DNA of 64,000 nucleotides from Chamaecrista fasciculata (lineage: Eukaryota > Streptophyta > Magnoliopsida > Fabales > Fabaceae), in the NCBI GenBank assembly GCA_003254925.1, contig QANZ01000136.1, positions 129,246 to 193,245 of the forward strand. The letters are read 5' to 3'. Of this stretch, positions 1 to 11,923 are shown in pieces; positions within the stretch are counted from its first letter, which is position 1, and every line of letters starts with the position of its first letter. Under the pieces are notes generated by a model. That model searched no databases. It saw only the letters and a list, made by a program, of their open reading frames with translations, and had not been told where the DNA came from. The position numbers and the translations under genes are program-made.

Positions 1-2175
1 TGGAGAGAGAGAGAGAGATGAGAATGACTTCAACGGATGCATTCTTGAATCTTGATAAAAAAAGAAAAAGTTAGATAGGATAGAAGTGGATCTGCTTTGC
101 ACACTTTAAGGGCTAATAAATTCCAAAGAATTTTAACTCAAGTTTGAACGTGATTTTGTTAAATGTAAAGTTAGAAAAAGTAAATTATATGATTGAAATA
201 TTGGACATATTGCAGTTTTAGTTTTACTCTCCCTTCGACTTTTTGAGAGCGAAGCAAGAAATTAAGTAGTATGATGGGAATCTAATTAGTAATTATTAAT
301 TTATTAGTTATTAGTAGCATGCATGAGGTTGTTTCAATCTTTCTCAAGTACAACTTCTCTGTTTCTTTGAATGGAAAAGAATATAATAGGCTTCTCTGTT
401 TTATTTCTTGAGTACAATTTCTCTGTTTCCTTTTTTGGGAAAGAAAAGAGTGGAAGTTTCCTCAGCCGTGTGAGAGTGAGAAGCATGTGAAAAAGATAAG
501 GATAGGTAATAAATGGGGAAGGAATGGATTACAAGGAGATTAAATACTTGAATATAATGCCGAGTTATTTACTTTTGGCAGTGGGGTGATTTAATTAGTA
601 AGAAAAAGGTAACGTTTATTATTTTGATAATTATTTAAATTATGTTATATATAAACCTCAAATTGGCCTGTGGTGGGTTTCTAATAGGTTCCTTATATTT
701 CATTTATTTTAGATTGTCCTACATATTTTTATAATTTCTTAAATTAGTTCAAGAAATACTAAATATGATCATATATATTTATTGTTTCAAGTTTCGACGA
801 ATTTAGAGTTACAGATTTCTTTTAACGAGTGGGACCATCAACAAATGAGGTCAAATTGAGTTTCGAAAGTGGACAACTCATTTCATGGTTGAACAAGTAA
901 AATTAGTTATATGTCTTTCATTTTAAGTTCGAATGTGATGAGTTTGAAATTATGTGATAACTTTTGAAGAATTCTTTCTCTATCTAGTTGATATTATTAG
1001 CAAATGAGGTCAAATTGCGTCTTGAAAGTAGGTTTGAGACTAATTTGAGAAATTATGAAAATATATAAAACCATTATGAAACAAATTAAACGTAAGGGAC
1101 CAATTTGAAATCCACCTTATACATAAGGGACCAATCTGAAGCTTCGGCCTATAACATTTTTACTTTTCTATGATAATTTAATAAGGTTCCAAAGTGTTCT
1201 TTTTTAAATTGTGTTGTAATTTAGAAAAAAAGATGATTATGCGCAGTTTCTCCTAAAAATAAATTAGGAAGAGTTTGAATGGCATAAAACAAATTGACTT
1301 GAGTTAAATAATAAAAAATATAAGCTATACTTTCATTCAAAGAAAATGCAAATGATGTTATTCTCTTTTAATCCGTTGGAATGATTTTCTGTTGATTGTT
1401 CAGCATACTAGAAATATGGGCTGTCTTACGAACTATTTTTTTTGCCAGAGTCTTACGAACTAATAATGAATCANGCCGAAGCTACTTTTACATCTCTTAA
1501 TTCTTGCATTTTATTTCATCTAATATTTCAACACTAAATGTCACTTAGGTCAATACTTTCTAAATTAAGTTTCATAATGAGTGTCTTAAGAAATATGATA
1601 AAAAGTATATTATATTAGCATTCCATTAGCATTACTCTGGCCAGATGGCGCTAAAGGATAGAATGTCCTTTTCAAATATCTACATTTGAAATTAAAATAT
1701 TAATAGATATTTGTAGTTATGCATCAATAGTTCAGAGCACAAATGTTTGAATTCTTCTTGACATCTATCAAAATTTTCATATCATATGATTGAATCATTG
1801 AACATTATAATAATAGTTTAATGGTATTCCCATTTTGTCTTTCATTGACATAAAAGTCATTTTATAATTGTCATTACTTTTTAATTTAAGCAAGTGTAAA
1901 CTGTCAATTTTGAAAGGCACATTTTGATTTGGCCAAAAGGATTAACAAAGAAAAAAGAGGCAAACTTTGACATTGTTAATAATGACACATTTTCAGCGTG
2001 AAAATCTTAACATGAGAAAATAACGTGAGTGTCATCTGAGGAAATCTATTTAATTATTAAATATCACAATTCACAAAGGTCTAGTTCATGTACTCTGTTT
2101 TTATCTCTATTTTTAATATTGATATTTCAATATTATTTTATCGCATGAGATAATTCAGATATATATATATATATA
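1..2175. other. AT-rich non-coding DNA upstream of or inside the first kinase gene
   Basis: No open frame that I can tie to a protein is seen. The stretch opens with a short GA microsatellite. Around 780-1145 it holds phrases such as 'aaatgaggtcaaattg' that recur in the foldback element at 22261-23115, so part of it is an old copy of that repeat family. It could be the intron or upstream region of the kinase gene whose visible exons start at 2749. The ectodomain exon expected for that gene is not in it. A single N lies at 1474. Confidence 0.6.
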
Positions 2176-2471
2176 CTAGGGGCTTGGCGTGCCCTAACGG
2201 GCACGCCAATATGCATGTAACGTTTGAATTGATTTAAAATTAAAGAGTACATAAAATTCTTATGTTGATAAATAAGTAAGTTTGGGACCAATTTGAAAAA
2301 TTATAAAAATATGTAAGATTCATCTAAAATAAATAAAATATTTAGGGCTAATTTGAAATTACTTCATATATTTGGGACTAATTAAAAATTTTGACTTCCT
2401 ATATAAAATAATAATTTCTATACTAATGTGGGAGGACGACCAGGCTCCTCCCACATATAATATAGTATAGA
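2176..2471 (-). mobile_element. Non-autonomous Helitron, 296 bp
   Basis: Read on the minus strand, the element starts with TCTATACTATATTA at 2471 and ends with CTAG at 2176. A GC-rich hairpin (ggcgtgccc / gggcacgcc with a 4-base loop) lies a few bases before the end. The flanking bases are A before the 5' TC and T after CTAG, the usual Helitron target. A second hairpin (tgtgggagg / cctcccaca) lies near the 5' end. All these terminal hallmarks fit; there is no Rep/helicase gene, so it would depend on an autonomous partner. Confidence 0.85.
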
Positions 2472-2748
2472 TATATATATATATGTTGTAGTGAGAGATT
2501 GATTGTATGTGTAAAAAAAATTGTTAATTATTATATAGTGGTTCTTTTGACCCTTTCAAAGCAAAAAAATTAAAGAGAAGTCAACTGTTTCCTTGTGTAT
2601 GAATAAGACTTTCAAACAGTTATGCATATGGATAATCATGCAATTTAAATCTTCCATATTTAAAATTCAATGCTTTAGACTTTTGAAACAGTGATATTTT
2701 ATCTCTTAGCTGTTCATTTTAATGAACTTTATTTAACTTCTGCTGCAG

Positions 2749-5655
2749 ATCATGATAATAAGAGTCTGGCTCTCAAGCTGGGACTGGGAATAGGTAACTT
2801 ACCTCTTTTTTTCCTCTTCTTAGTTCTTACACAACAAAAATACATTCATTTAATTTTAAAGGCCGTTTCTTAAAGGCAGCAACAAAGCAACGGTCGCTGC
2901 TTAAAACTATTTTCTTTGTAATGTTAGCTTATTTCATAAATTTATGGTTAAAATTCGAATTGTCAAAATAAATTTGGTCCCCACGGACTAGCTTAAGCTT
3001 ATTGAATATTTATGAATTGTGATTTTTTATTATATTTAAAAGTTGAGTAAATTAACAATTTAGTCCCTAAAAGATTATTGACTTAACAACTTGGTCCCTA
3101 AAATATTGAAATACTTAGTTAGTCTTTGAAAGATTAAAATATTATACTCTTAGTTCTTGAAAAATTGAAATGGTATACTATTTAGTCCATTTAAGGACTA
3201 ATAAATATATTATTTTGATTTTTCATAGACCAAATTGTATATTGTAATTTTAAGAGACCGAATTATCAATTTATTGATCTTTTAGGGACTAAATTGTTAA
3301 TTTACTCTTAAAAGTTCTACAGACAACTTCAGTTCTCGATCAATTATTGAATGATCTTGATTCTTGAGATACGACGTATAATAATATTTATTTTTTTATA
3401 CAAATTGCAATTTTTTTTTTGTCATCTAATAGTTGAACTTGAAAGCGTGAGTACTTATACACAACTCTCAGTATCTTTTTCTCTACCATATTACGTTATA
3501 TTATAATTTAATCTTACATAATGCTTTATTTAATACACAACTCTCAGTATCTTTTTCTCTATCATATTACGTTATATTATAATTTAATCTTACATAATGC
3601 TTTATTTAATATTTAATTTATAAAATCAAGAGGCTCATAAGATCAAGCTTAAACCTTATTATTATGATTGGGATGAGCTAAGAAAATCTTAATCCATTTA
3701 AAAATGAGATATCCTAGCCCAACCTTAATAACATAAGATTAAAAAAAAAAGATTGGGGTCAAGCTAATAGGCTAATCCATTTTGGTACCTCTAGGTGAAA
3801 CATTTTCTTTGAGAAATGGCTTGATTATATGATTACCTCTGTTTATCATATGAATTATGAATATGTTGTTATCTCCTTCACATTTTGTGAAATGCTATAT
3901 GTATAAGAAAGTAGAACCTTTTTGTGGACAGGTTTAGGAATTGGAATCCCAGGGTTGATTAGTATTGGGGTGATTTTATGGTGGTGGAAAAGAAAATATG
4001 GAAATTCAAATGGTAGATTTGGATCAAGAAAGAGACACGGTGATCCCGAAGAAGCAGAGGGTAGCAACTTATACTTTGGAGTGCCTCTTTTCTCATACAC
4101 TGAACTTGAAGCTGCAACCAACAATTTTGACCATACCAGAGAACTTGGAGATGGTGGCTTTGGCACTGTTTACTATGGTAATTATTAACTTCTACCCCAC
4201 TTTTATTGATTTGCCACTCAATATCACTCAATTGATTCATCCTCTCTCTATATATGTGGAATATATATGAACTTATAAGAAAGAGTAAATTACACTTTGG
4301 TATCCTATGGTTTAAAACGTAACACTTTGGTACCTTGAGGTCTCCACCATTACACTTGCGTTAGTTTTGGTCGAAATTTGGCACGTGAGATCACTAAAAC
4401 TCAATTTTGTTCAACATCTTGCCACAACAATGATCAAACACATGCTTTTCGAAAGTTTTGAATGATTTCGGTGTTGGATGCTAAGAAAGTTTTGAGAGAA
4501 TTCAGAACTAGGTTTTGAAAAACATGCGTTTGATCTTTATTGTTGTGGCTAAATGTTGGATAAAATCGAGTTTTAGTGAGCCTACGTATAGGTCATTTGC
4601 CAAATTTTGTTCAAAACTAATAAAAAAATTGTTTAGGGTAACAAAAGAGTAAAAGAGTAACAGTAGAGACTTCAAATTGAATTGATTTGGTGGGGACTTG
4701 TATAACCACAGGAAAACTCCAAGACGGACGAGAAGTGGCAGTGAAGCGACTATACGAGCAGAACTTCCGGCGCGTGGAGCAGTTCATGAACGAAGTGAAG
4801 ATCCTCACGCGCCTCCGTCACAAGAACCTGGTCTCCCTCTACGGCTGCACCTCCCGCCACAGCCGCGAGCTCCTCCTCGTTTACGAGTACGTCCCGAACG
4901 GCACGGTGGCGCACCACCTCCACCTGCACTCCGACCAATTCAAGCCCACCATCCTTCCTTGGTCCACACGCATGAAAATCGCCCTTCAATCCGCCGACGC
5001 CTTATCCTACCTCCACGCCTCCGGCATCATCCACCGCGACGTCAAAACCAGCAACATTCTCCTTGATGATTCCTTCAACGTCAAAGTGGCTGACTTCGGC
5101 CTCTCCCGGCTCTTCCCGACGGACGTCACTCATGTCTCCACCGCGCCCCAGGGTACTCCGGGATACGTGGACCCGGAGTACCACCGGTGTTATCAGCTTA
5201 CCAACAAGAGCGATGTGTATAGCTTTGGAGTTGTTTTGATAGAGCTCATATCGTCCATGGCCGCGGTGGATATGAGCCGGGACCGGGACGAGATCAACTT
5301 GTCGAGTTTGGCCATGAGGAGGATCCAGAGGAGTGAGCTGAGTGAGCTTGTGGATCCTTCTCTAGGGTTTGAGAGTGATGAGGAGGTGAAGAGGATGGTG
5401 AGCTTGGTGGCTCAGTTAGCATTTCAATGTTTGCAAGACAAAGAGTTGAGACCTTCTATGGATGAGGTTTTAGAGAACTTGAAGAGCATTCAGAGTGGAA
5501 GTGAGTTTGGTGATGATTGTTGCCGTCCGTTGGAGCCGGTGTCCGATGAAGTTGGGTTGTTCAAGAACATGAAGGAAGCACCACCACCAACTTCTCCCAT
5601 TAGTGTGGCTGATAAATGGGACAGTAAATCTACCACTCCCAATGTCAGTGCCTAA
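2749..5655 (+). CDS. LRK10L1.2-like receptor kinase, 3' exons (transmembrane and kinase)
   Basis: Three exons are visible: 2749-2793, 3932-4177 and 4712-5655. They join in phase and give 410 residues before the TAA stop. Exon one enters mid-codon, so the gene starts upstream. The product has a glycine/leucine-rich transmembrane segment followed by WWWKRK. The Ser/Thr kinase then shows GDGGFG (nucleotide loop), VAVK (ATP lysine), an Glu in FMNEV, HRDVKTSN (catalytic RD type), DFG, and DPEY in the APE position. All catalytic residues are present. In this family the ectodomain is a cysteine-rich GUB_WAK/WAK-associated pair that probably senses the cell wall; the Arabidopsis relative is linked to ABA and stress signalling. 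No ectodomain exon is seen in the 2.7 kb upstream. The first half of the last exon is much richer in GC than the paralogue at 7418-10470. Introns hold a Mutator-like MITE and a long hairpin. Confidence 0.88.
3045..3307. mobile_element. Mutator-like MITE, 263 bp, 9-bp target duplication
   Basis: Terminal inverted repeats of about 32 bp start gagtaaattaacaatttagt and mirror at the right end (ending ...ttactc). The direct repeat ttaaaagtt flanks both sides exactly (3036-3044 and 3308-3316). A 9-bp duplication with long inverted repeats is the signature of Mutator-like transposition. It lies in the first visible intron of the kinase gene and has no coding capacity. Confidence 0.88.
3459..3610. 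repeat. 76-bp tandem duplication
   Basis: Two adjacent 76-bp copies (3459-3534 and 3535-3610) differ by one base (taccat versus tatcat). Such near-identity points to a recent slippage or unequal-crossover event in the intron. It is not coding. Confidence 0.93.
4363..4618. repeat. Intronic hairpin element, arms about 100 bp
   Basis: The sequence at 4363-4456 is mirrored by 4513-4618 with scattered mismatches, leaving a loop of about 57 bases. It starts downstream of a gagtaaattacactttgg end (about 4285) like that of the MITE at 3045, so it is probably the core of a foldback MITE. It lies in the intron between the two kinase exons and would be transcribed with the gene, so the pre-mRNA could fold here. 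Confidence 0.7.
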
Positions 5656-7417
5656 TTGTAAACAATTTTGCAGTTATTAGAACAAGTTTAACTCATTTGA
5701 GGACATAAAACAGTATATATATATGTTTAGATTCAAGTACGGCGCATGCACTAGTTGTAATTACGAACACTTCTAAAAAACCAGTATAGGCCTTAAGCAA
5801 AATTAATTAGATGAAGAACGTGCTTGACTCGAGTTACCTGCACCAAAAGACTTAATAGATAGATTTTGGTGACTGAGCTTGTACAAGATTTGCACTAAGA
5901 GAAAGAGTAGATCCCTTTGTATATTTTTCAATCTTATCTTCTTAAGCCGGCAACAAGCTTTCTATCACATTGATTATATATGGATTCAGATCGAGATATA
6001 TATTATGTAAACAAAAAACTATTGTATTCTTCAAAGAGGCTTTTTAAGATGGCCTCAATGTGGTCTATACCTCAGTGATTGGGATCCAATATAATAGGGA
6101 ACAAACTGTCTATAATTTCCTAGTCTTTAATTAGTAGATACTCATTAGCTGAAAGACTCTTTCTTTAAGTTTCCGAGCAAAGTTTTTAATTTCTTTACCT
6201 TTGCCTTAGTTTGTGCAGTAAAACAAATCTAAATTTATCTTAGATTATATAAGAAAATTGATATTTGGACTCCATTCTAATGAGCATACTCTTTGACGTA
6301 AAAGTAAGGAGCCATGAGAGCAACAATTAATTAGTTCTGATTAAAACCAATTTCAACTAGTTTGGCCAAAAAGTCTATTCATGCAGCGCTCCTTGCAATT
6401 AGGACTTCCGACTTTCCGAGTGAAGATCCCGGGTTTTCCATTCGGAAGCTATTATAATACTTTTTCTTCTACATTCCGTCCATCTTCAATTTTCATCTTT
6501 ACCTACCAAATCCTTCGGAATAGTTTGAATCTTGATCTTTCCAATCGAGGAAAAAAAATTTGATAGCTGGTGTCTAATTTTGCGTATGGTGCACACCAGG
6601 TGTTTGAAATTATGCCTGAGACACTGTAGAGAGGGAAGATGGCCAATACTCAATTCATGAAGTGCTCTCATTTGCCATACCATAGTCAGGTGAGTGAGTA
6701 CCGTTTCGAACGCGCTTTCTGCTTTACCCACATTCTCAATCTCACCCACTAGAATTTCACTTTATGACTCTCGTTACTGCTTTCATCATGAACCACTGAG
6801 ACAAGTGTGTGAATGAACCTTGGAAAAATTTCACTTTCATACTGTAGCTAGTTGATTTATCATTATATGTGTCTAAATTTCTTCTTAAGGAACAGGGGAT
6901 ATCTGTTATTCTTTTTTGCTCTGATTTCCACAATTTCTAGGTTCCCGTTCTTCTCTGCAATTGACATGTCTGTGTCGTGTGGACTGATTTTTTTTTTTTT
7001 TTTNTATCAAATTTTAACACAAGATATCATATTTTGAATTTAAACTTAGGATAACGGGGAAAATCAAATAATTAAGATATATTGAGATAAAATCATAATT
7101 TGAATACAAATAAAATTATCCCTTAAAAATAGACAAAATAACATACTTATCATCAAATCATTACAATTGGCCGCCCATCCTCTTTGTTTCTCAAGTCAAG
7201 CCTTTCTCACCATGTCTTCTACAAATTTCCAAGTCAACTATGAGTCTATGACGTGTCCAGTGGTTCAAGATTATGGTGATAGATATTTTTGGGGGAAGAA
7301 AGTTCACACGTTATTCACACAAACTTCTTTTGCATTGAAGAATCAGGTTCCTTTTGGAGTTCAATAGTATATATATTTGCTCTTTTGTTCATAACGTGGG
7401 GCATTTTGCATTGAGAT
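5656..7417. other. Intergenic DNA between the two kinase genes
   Basis: It holds the 3' flank of the first kinase gene and presumably the promoter of the second. Short open frames at 6381-6563, 6486-6749 and 7167-7367 have no feature that I recognise. A T run with an N lies at 6989-7004. No transposon ends are clear. Confidence 0.6.
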
Positions 7418-10400
7418 ATGGCTCCAGTTTTTGTGTTCTATTTATTTTTGTATACTCATCTTGCATTTCTTCTCTCAGCTGGTTATGGAACTGAGAACCA
7501 TGATAGTTGTCCATCGTCATTTGATTGTGGAGATCTAGGGAGCATCCACTATCCTTTCACCAAGGCAGAAAAGCAGGACTGTGGCTTAATTGCCATACAA
7601 GGTTGTGAAGATGATAATCCATCTTCAACGAAAAGGATTCAACTCGAGAAGAATGGAAAGTCATCATTCTCAGTTACAAGCATACTTCAGCCAGATAATA
7701 CAAATACAAGCCTTCAGCAGATTACGAGTTTTGACCATCATCTTCATGATCTTCTGCAATCCAATAAGTCTTGTGAAGCCTTCAACAATAATCTCACAAT
7801 TCCTGCTAACTCTCCTTTGGTTTCTTTCGACATCAAATATAACATAACGCTGTACAGATGCGACCATAGCTTCAATGTTAGCACCCCCAATGGTTTTAAT
7901 AAACATCACTGTCCTGACTTTGATATCTATCACTACAGAATTCTCTCTACTCCTACACATACCCAATTAAGCTCCTTCTCAAAATGTTCAGTTGTTGTGC
8001 TTCCGAAAAAAGATCTACCCGATACCGACGATCTTCTGTCATTCTTAACTGGCCAGATGGTTCTTGATGTACGATTGTCTGATGAATGTGATGAGTGTTA
8101 CAACCACAAAAGAGGCCTGTGTCGGCTTGACAGAAACAGAAGTTTTTATTGCGAAGGTATGCTCAAATTGATGGGTTTCTTAAGTTTTTCAACATTCATG
8201 TTATCTCATACTAATTTTCTGAGGATATGTAAGATTGTCTCTCGGATGAAGTAATATCCTTGACATGGATGCGCCAGCCGAGATATTATTTTTGGGTCTT
8301 TAATATACTATTATGTGCTTCTTGCTTCCGAAGTAAAGTGAATTAGCTTTCCCTGTTATCTGTTGAGTTGAGCTTCCTGGCTGGCTTGTCTCATACTTTG
8401 TTAATTGTGTTTGTTCACTTCAAATGATTTCTTCTTTTACTTGCTGCTCCAGCTTCAGCCTCATCTTCGCCTCCAGGTCCACCTGCAGATCAGAAAAGCA
8501 AGGTTAAGCTGGCAATGGGACTTGGGCTAGGTAATCACTGTAATATATATATATATATATATATATTCATTTTCAGCTTTTAGCCTTCCAATTTAATCAA
8601 TTTGATTATTACATTTTACAACCTATAAAATTAAAATATCTTCTTTCTCTAGTATTATATTTGGGATTTGGCCCTTTTATCTTTTTAATGTATATTCCAG
8701 AGAATCTCATTTTGGTTTCTACAGATTTTTTCAGAGGTCTATTATGTTATTAATACTTGTTGACTACTTGTTTCCTTGCACATTGTTTGTTTCAAATGAA
8801 ACTTGGAATTTCTCATATGAGAATGACAGTGACATTTTTTATTTCCAAAATATAACGACACTGTTCTATATATTTCATCATGCCTTCTGCTCAAGATAAG
8901 TTAATCATAAGAGTTTAAACTATTAAATATTGTCCACCTTTTGTACCTTGAGGATATGAGTTCAGAATAGTTGAATCTTTTGAATATTCCATGTGAATAA
9001 TGAATTCCATCAGCACTTTTATCTTGTCCACTCCAACCCTCTTAAAAATTGTTTTTTTCCCTCCATCCACAATTCCACTACAATTACTTGATTATAAAAA
9101 TGTCATATTTTATGAGAGAACTCCCATTTTGCAGGTTTATCAGTTGGTTTTTTGGGCTTTCCGATAATTTGGTGGCTACTTCGACGGCGTTATAAACGAA
9201 AATATGCATCTTCAAATGTCCAGTTGCAATCAACAGAAGATAATCCCCACACAAATGTAGACCCAGAGAGTGGCAGAGTATACTTTGGAGTATCCGTTTT
9301 CTCTTACGAGGAGCTTGAGAAAGCAACAAATAATTTTGACCGCACCAGAGAACTTGGAAATGGAGGCTTTTGCATAGTTTACTATGGTAATTCACTTGCA
9401 CAATGCCCTTTCCAATTTTAAACCCGAGGCTTAATATTCATTGTAGGAAACTAAATTATATTTTGTTCATAACTTGTGCTTCAATATTTTGAAAACCAGG
9501 AAAACTCCAAGATGGACGAGAAGTTGCAGTCAAGCGCCTATATGATCACAACTACCGGCGAGAAGAACAGTTCATGAATGAAATTGTGATCCTCACACGC
9601 TTGCGCCACCAAAACCTTGTGTCCCTCTATGGCTGCACTTCACGCCACAGCCATGAGCTCCTCCTTGTGTATGAATACATTCCAAATGGCACACTTTCTT
9701 GTCATCTACATGGTGAACTAGCCAACCGTGGGTTACTACCTTGGCCTACAAGAATGAAAATTGCCATAGAAACTGCTAGCGCATTGTCTTATCTTCATGC
9801 CAACGACACCATCCACCGTGATGTCAAAAGCACCAACATCCTCCTTGACAACAACTTCTGTGTTAAGGTTGCAGATTTTGGGCTTTCAAGGTTGTTCCCG
9901 GATGATGTCACCCATGTTTCCACTGCCCCACAAGGGACACCAGGTTATGTTGATCCAGAGTATCATAATTGTTATCAGCTTACAAGCAAGAGTGATGTGT
10001 ATAGTTTTGGGGTTGTGCTAATTGAACTGATATCATCTTTGCCAGCGGTTGATATCAACAGGCATAAGGATGACATAAACTTGGCAAATCTAGCCATAAG
10101 GAAGATTCAGAAAAGTGAATTTGGAGAGCTAGTGGATGCTTCTCTTGGGTTTGAGTCAAATAATGATGTTAGGAGGATGATGGTCTCTGTGGCTGAATTG
10201 GCTTTTCAGTGTTTACAAAGGGATAGGGAATTGAGACCTTCTATGAATGAAGTTTTGGAGATTCTGAGGAGAATAGAGAGTAGGAAGGAGGAGCTTCAGC
10301 ATGTAGAGGAAGTGGATATTCATGGGGCTGGGATATTATTATTACACAGTGGTCCTATACATCCATCATTACCACCTTCACCAGATTGTGACGAAAATGT

Positions 10401-10470
10401 ATTGTTGAAAAAGACCAAGTCACTGCCTTCACCTAAAGTTGTGAGTTCTGACTCAGAATTGGTAAAGTGA
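7418..10470 (+). CDS. LRK10L1.2-like receptor kinase, complete
   Basis: Exons 7418-8156, 8453-8530, 9135-9386 and 9500-10470 join in phase with GT-AG introns to give 679 residues. A hydrophobic signal peptide (about residues 1-22) leads into a GUB_WAK-type domain (cysteines, YPF, 'DCG') with many N-glycosylation sites, and a WAK-associated C-terminus (CDECYNHKRGLC...FYC). A transmembrane helix at about 262-285 precedes basic RRRYKRK. The kinase has VAVK, HRDVKSTN, DFG and DPEY, so it should be an active RD Ser/Thr kinase. Oddly, the third glycine of the nucleotide loop is Cys352 (GNGGFC instead of GxGxFG; codon 9371-9373). The gene is a tandem paralogue of 2749-5655 in the same orientation, with identical intron positions where both can be seen. 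The family acts at the plasma membrane in wall, stress or defence signalling; the ligand is unknown. Confidence 0.93.
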
Positions 10471-11300
10471 TTATTCCACTATGCCTAATGTCGGTTCTTA
10501 GTAAATCCCTTATGTTGAATTATCAAAAGATTAAATTGTACACCACATCATAGTGATGTTTAGAACGTGTGTAACAATAAATAAATTTAAAGGTACATTA
10601 GATCCATAAAAAACAGAGAAATTAAATAAATCACGAATAGATAGGTAAATATGTGAATTTTTTATGGAACTATTTTCTAACATGTCTATATATTTGCTTT
10701 ATGGTTAGTTTAATTTATTTGACAGAGGCATTGGCAGCGAGTTTTTGTCGCCACCGAAGCCCTTATGTGGGGAGATATTTGAGGTTTTGGTGGCCGCGAA
10801 AGCCTTGATTTTTGTAGTGGTGGACAATGAATGCTATCTTCATATTGTGGGGGAACTGGGGAAGCATATTCATTATTCACTCTGGTAATAGAAGTTAGGG
10901 GATGGGCTGGATGTTTTTCACGGATCTATTTTTTTCATTTTTTTTGGGACAATACATGGCAAGTAACACCAGCAAAAACATGAAAAAGCCCATTCAAACC
11001 AAGAATGGGGAGAGAGAGGAGTCCACCAGGGGAAAAATAACCACATCCCTTGGCAAAACTATATTTTTTTTTCTCTAAACTTTATATCAACTTTGATTTC
11101 ATCTTCAATATTTTTAAATTATAAATTTTGTCTCTAATATTTAATATTTAGATCAATTTTATTCTTAATTGTTACTTTAGTTAAATATTAACGAAAAAAT
11201 TTACGTGACCAATAATATGTAATATAAAATTGATAGAAAAAGAAACTCAAATTTTAATTTATATTGAAAAACACAATGAACTTTGTTATTAATTTATTAA
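10471..11300. other. 3' flank of the kinase gene, AT-rich
   Basis: No gene seen. A moderately GC-rich stretch at 10720-10920 has no usable open frame. The remainder has low-complexity phrases typical of degenerate repeats. Confidence 0.55.
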
Positions 11301-11308
11301 AATAAGTN

Positions 11309-11514
11309 AGGACTAAATTGGAATGTTTGGAAGAGTTTTGGGACACTTTACAATTTTAGGAATTTCGGGTTTTAGGGTTTAGGGTTTTAGGGTTTAGAGT
11401 TTATGATTTTAGGGTTTAGGGTTTAGAGTTTGGGGCTTAAGTTTTAGGGTTTTTAATACATTTAAGGACTAAATTGGAATGTTTGGAAGGGTTTTGGGAG
11501 ACTTTACAATTTTA
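11309..11514. repeat. Telomere-like block between short direct repeats
   Basis: Degenerate TTTAGGG units fill about 11368-11452. They sit between two near-identical 50-bp direct repeats (11309-11358 and 11465-11514, 'aggactaaattggaatgttt...'). The block is an internal telomere-like repeat, not a chromosome end, because genes continue on both sides. An N lies at 11308 beside the first repeat. Confidence 0.75.
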
Positions 11515-11668
11515 TTTTTAGCATTTGGGACTAAAATGAATGAAGAAGATGAAAAAGATGAATAAGAGGATTAAAACAAAGTTTTAGGGGATTTAGGGGT
11601 TTTGGGACCAAATTGCAAGAGAGTAGTTTTAATGAGGTGTCAAGTGGAAATGAGTTTGATACTAATTT

Positions 11669-11923
11669 GAGCAAACCCGCTTTTGGGTCCCTCAATTGTT
11701 ACTGAGTCGAGGATTTGGTCCCTCAACTAAGCATTTAACGGCCACCTAAGCCGATAACGGTGACACGTCATCACTTAACACCTCTATCACTAACGGACCA
11801 GACGTGAGGGACCAAAACGTAAACGGGATTGTACAATTGAGGGACTGAGTTGTAGTTTCCCACAATTGAGGGACCAATTCCTCGACTCAGTAACAATTGA
11901 GGGACCAAAAAGGGGGTTTGCTC
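11669..11923. mobile_element. Short terminal-inverted-repeat MITE
   Basis: The left end gagcaaacccgcttttgggt is mirrored by ...aaaaagggggtttgctc at the right end, and the pairing continues for about 55 bp with few mismatches. It is non-coding. A related but damaged end lies at about 19255-19390. I could not find a convincing target duplication. Confidence 0.75.

Noticed and set aside
6381-6749. Short frames between the kinase genes, one with an 'HQVFEIMPE' string like a PPR motif
   Set aside because: The match is a few residues, followed at once by a stop, with no second repeat; chance is more likely.
11340-11460. Chromosome end indicated by TTTAGGG motifs
   Set aside because: The units are degenerate and genes continue on both sides.
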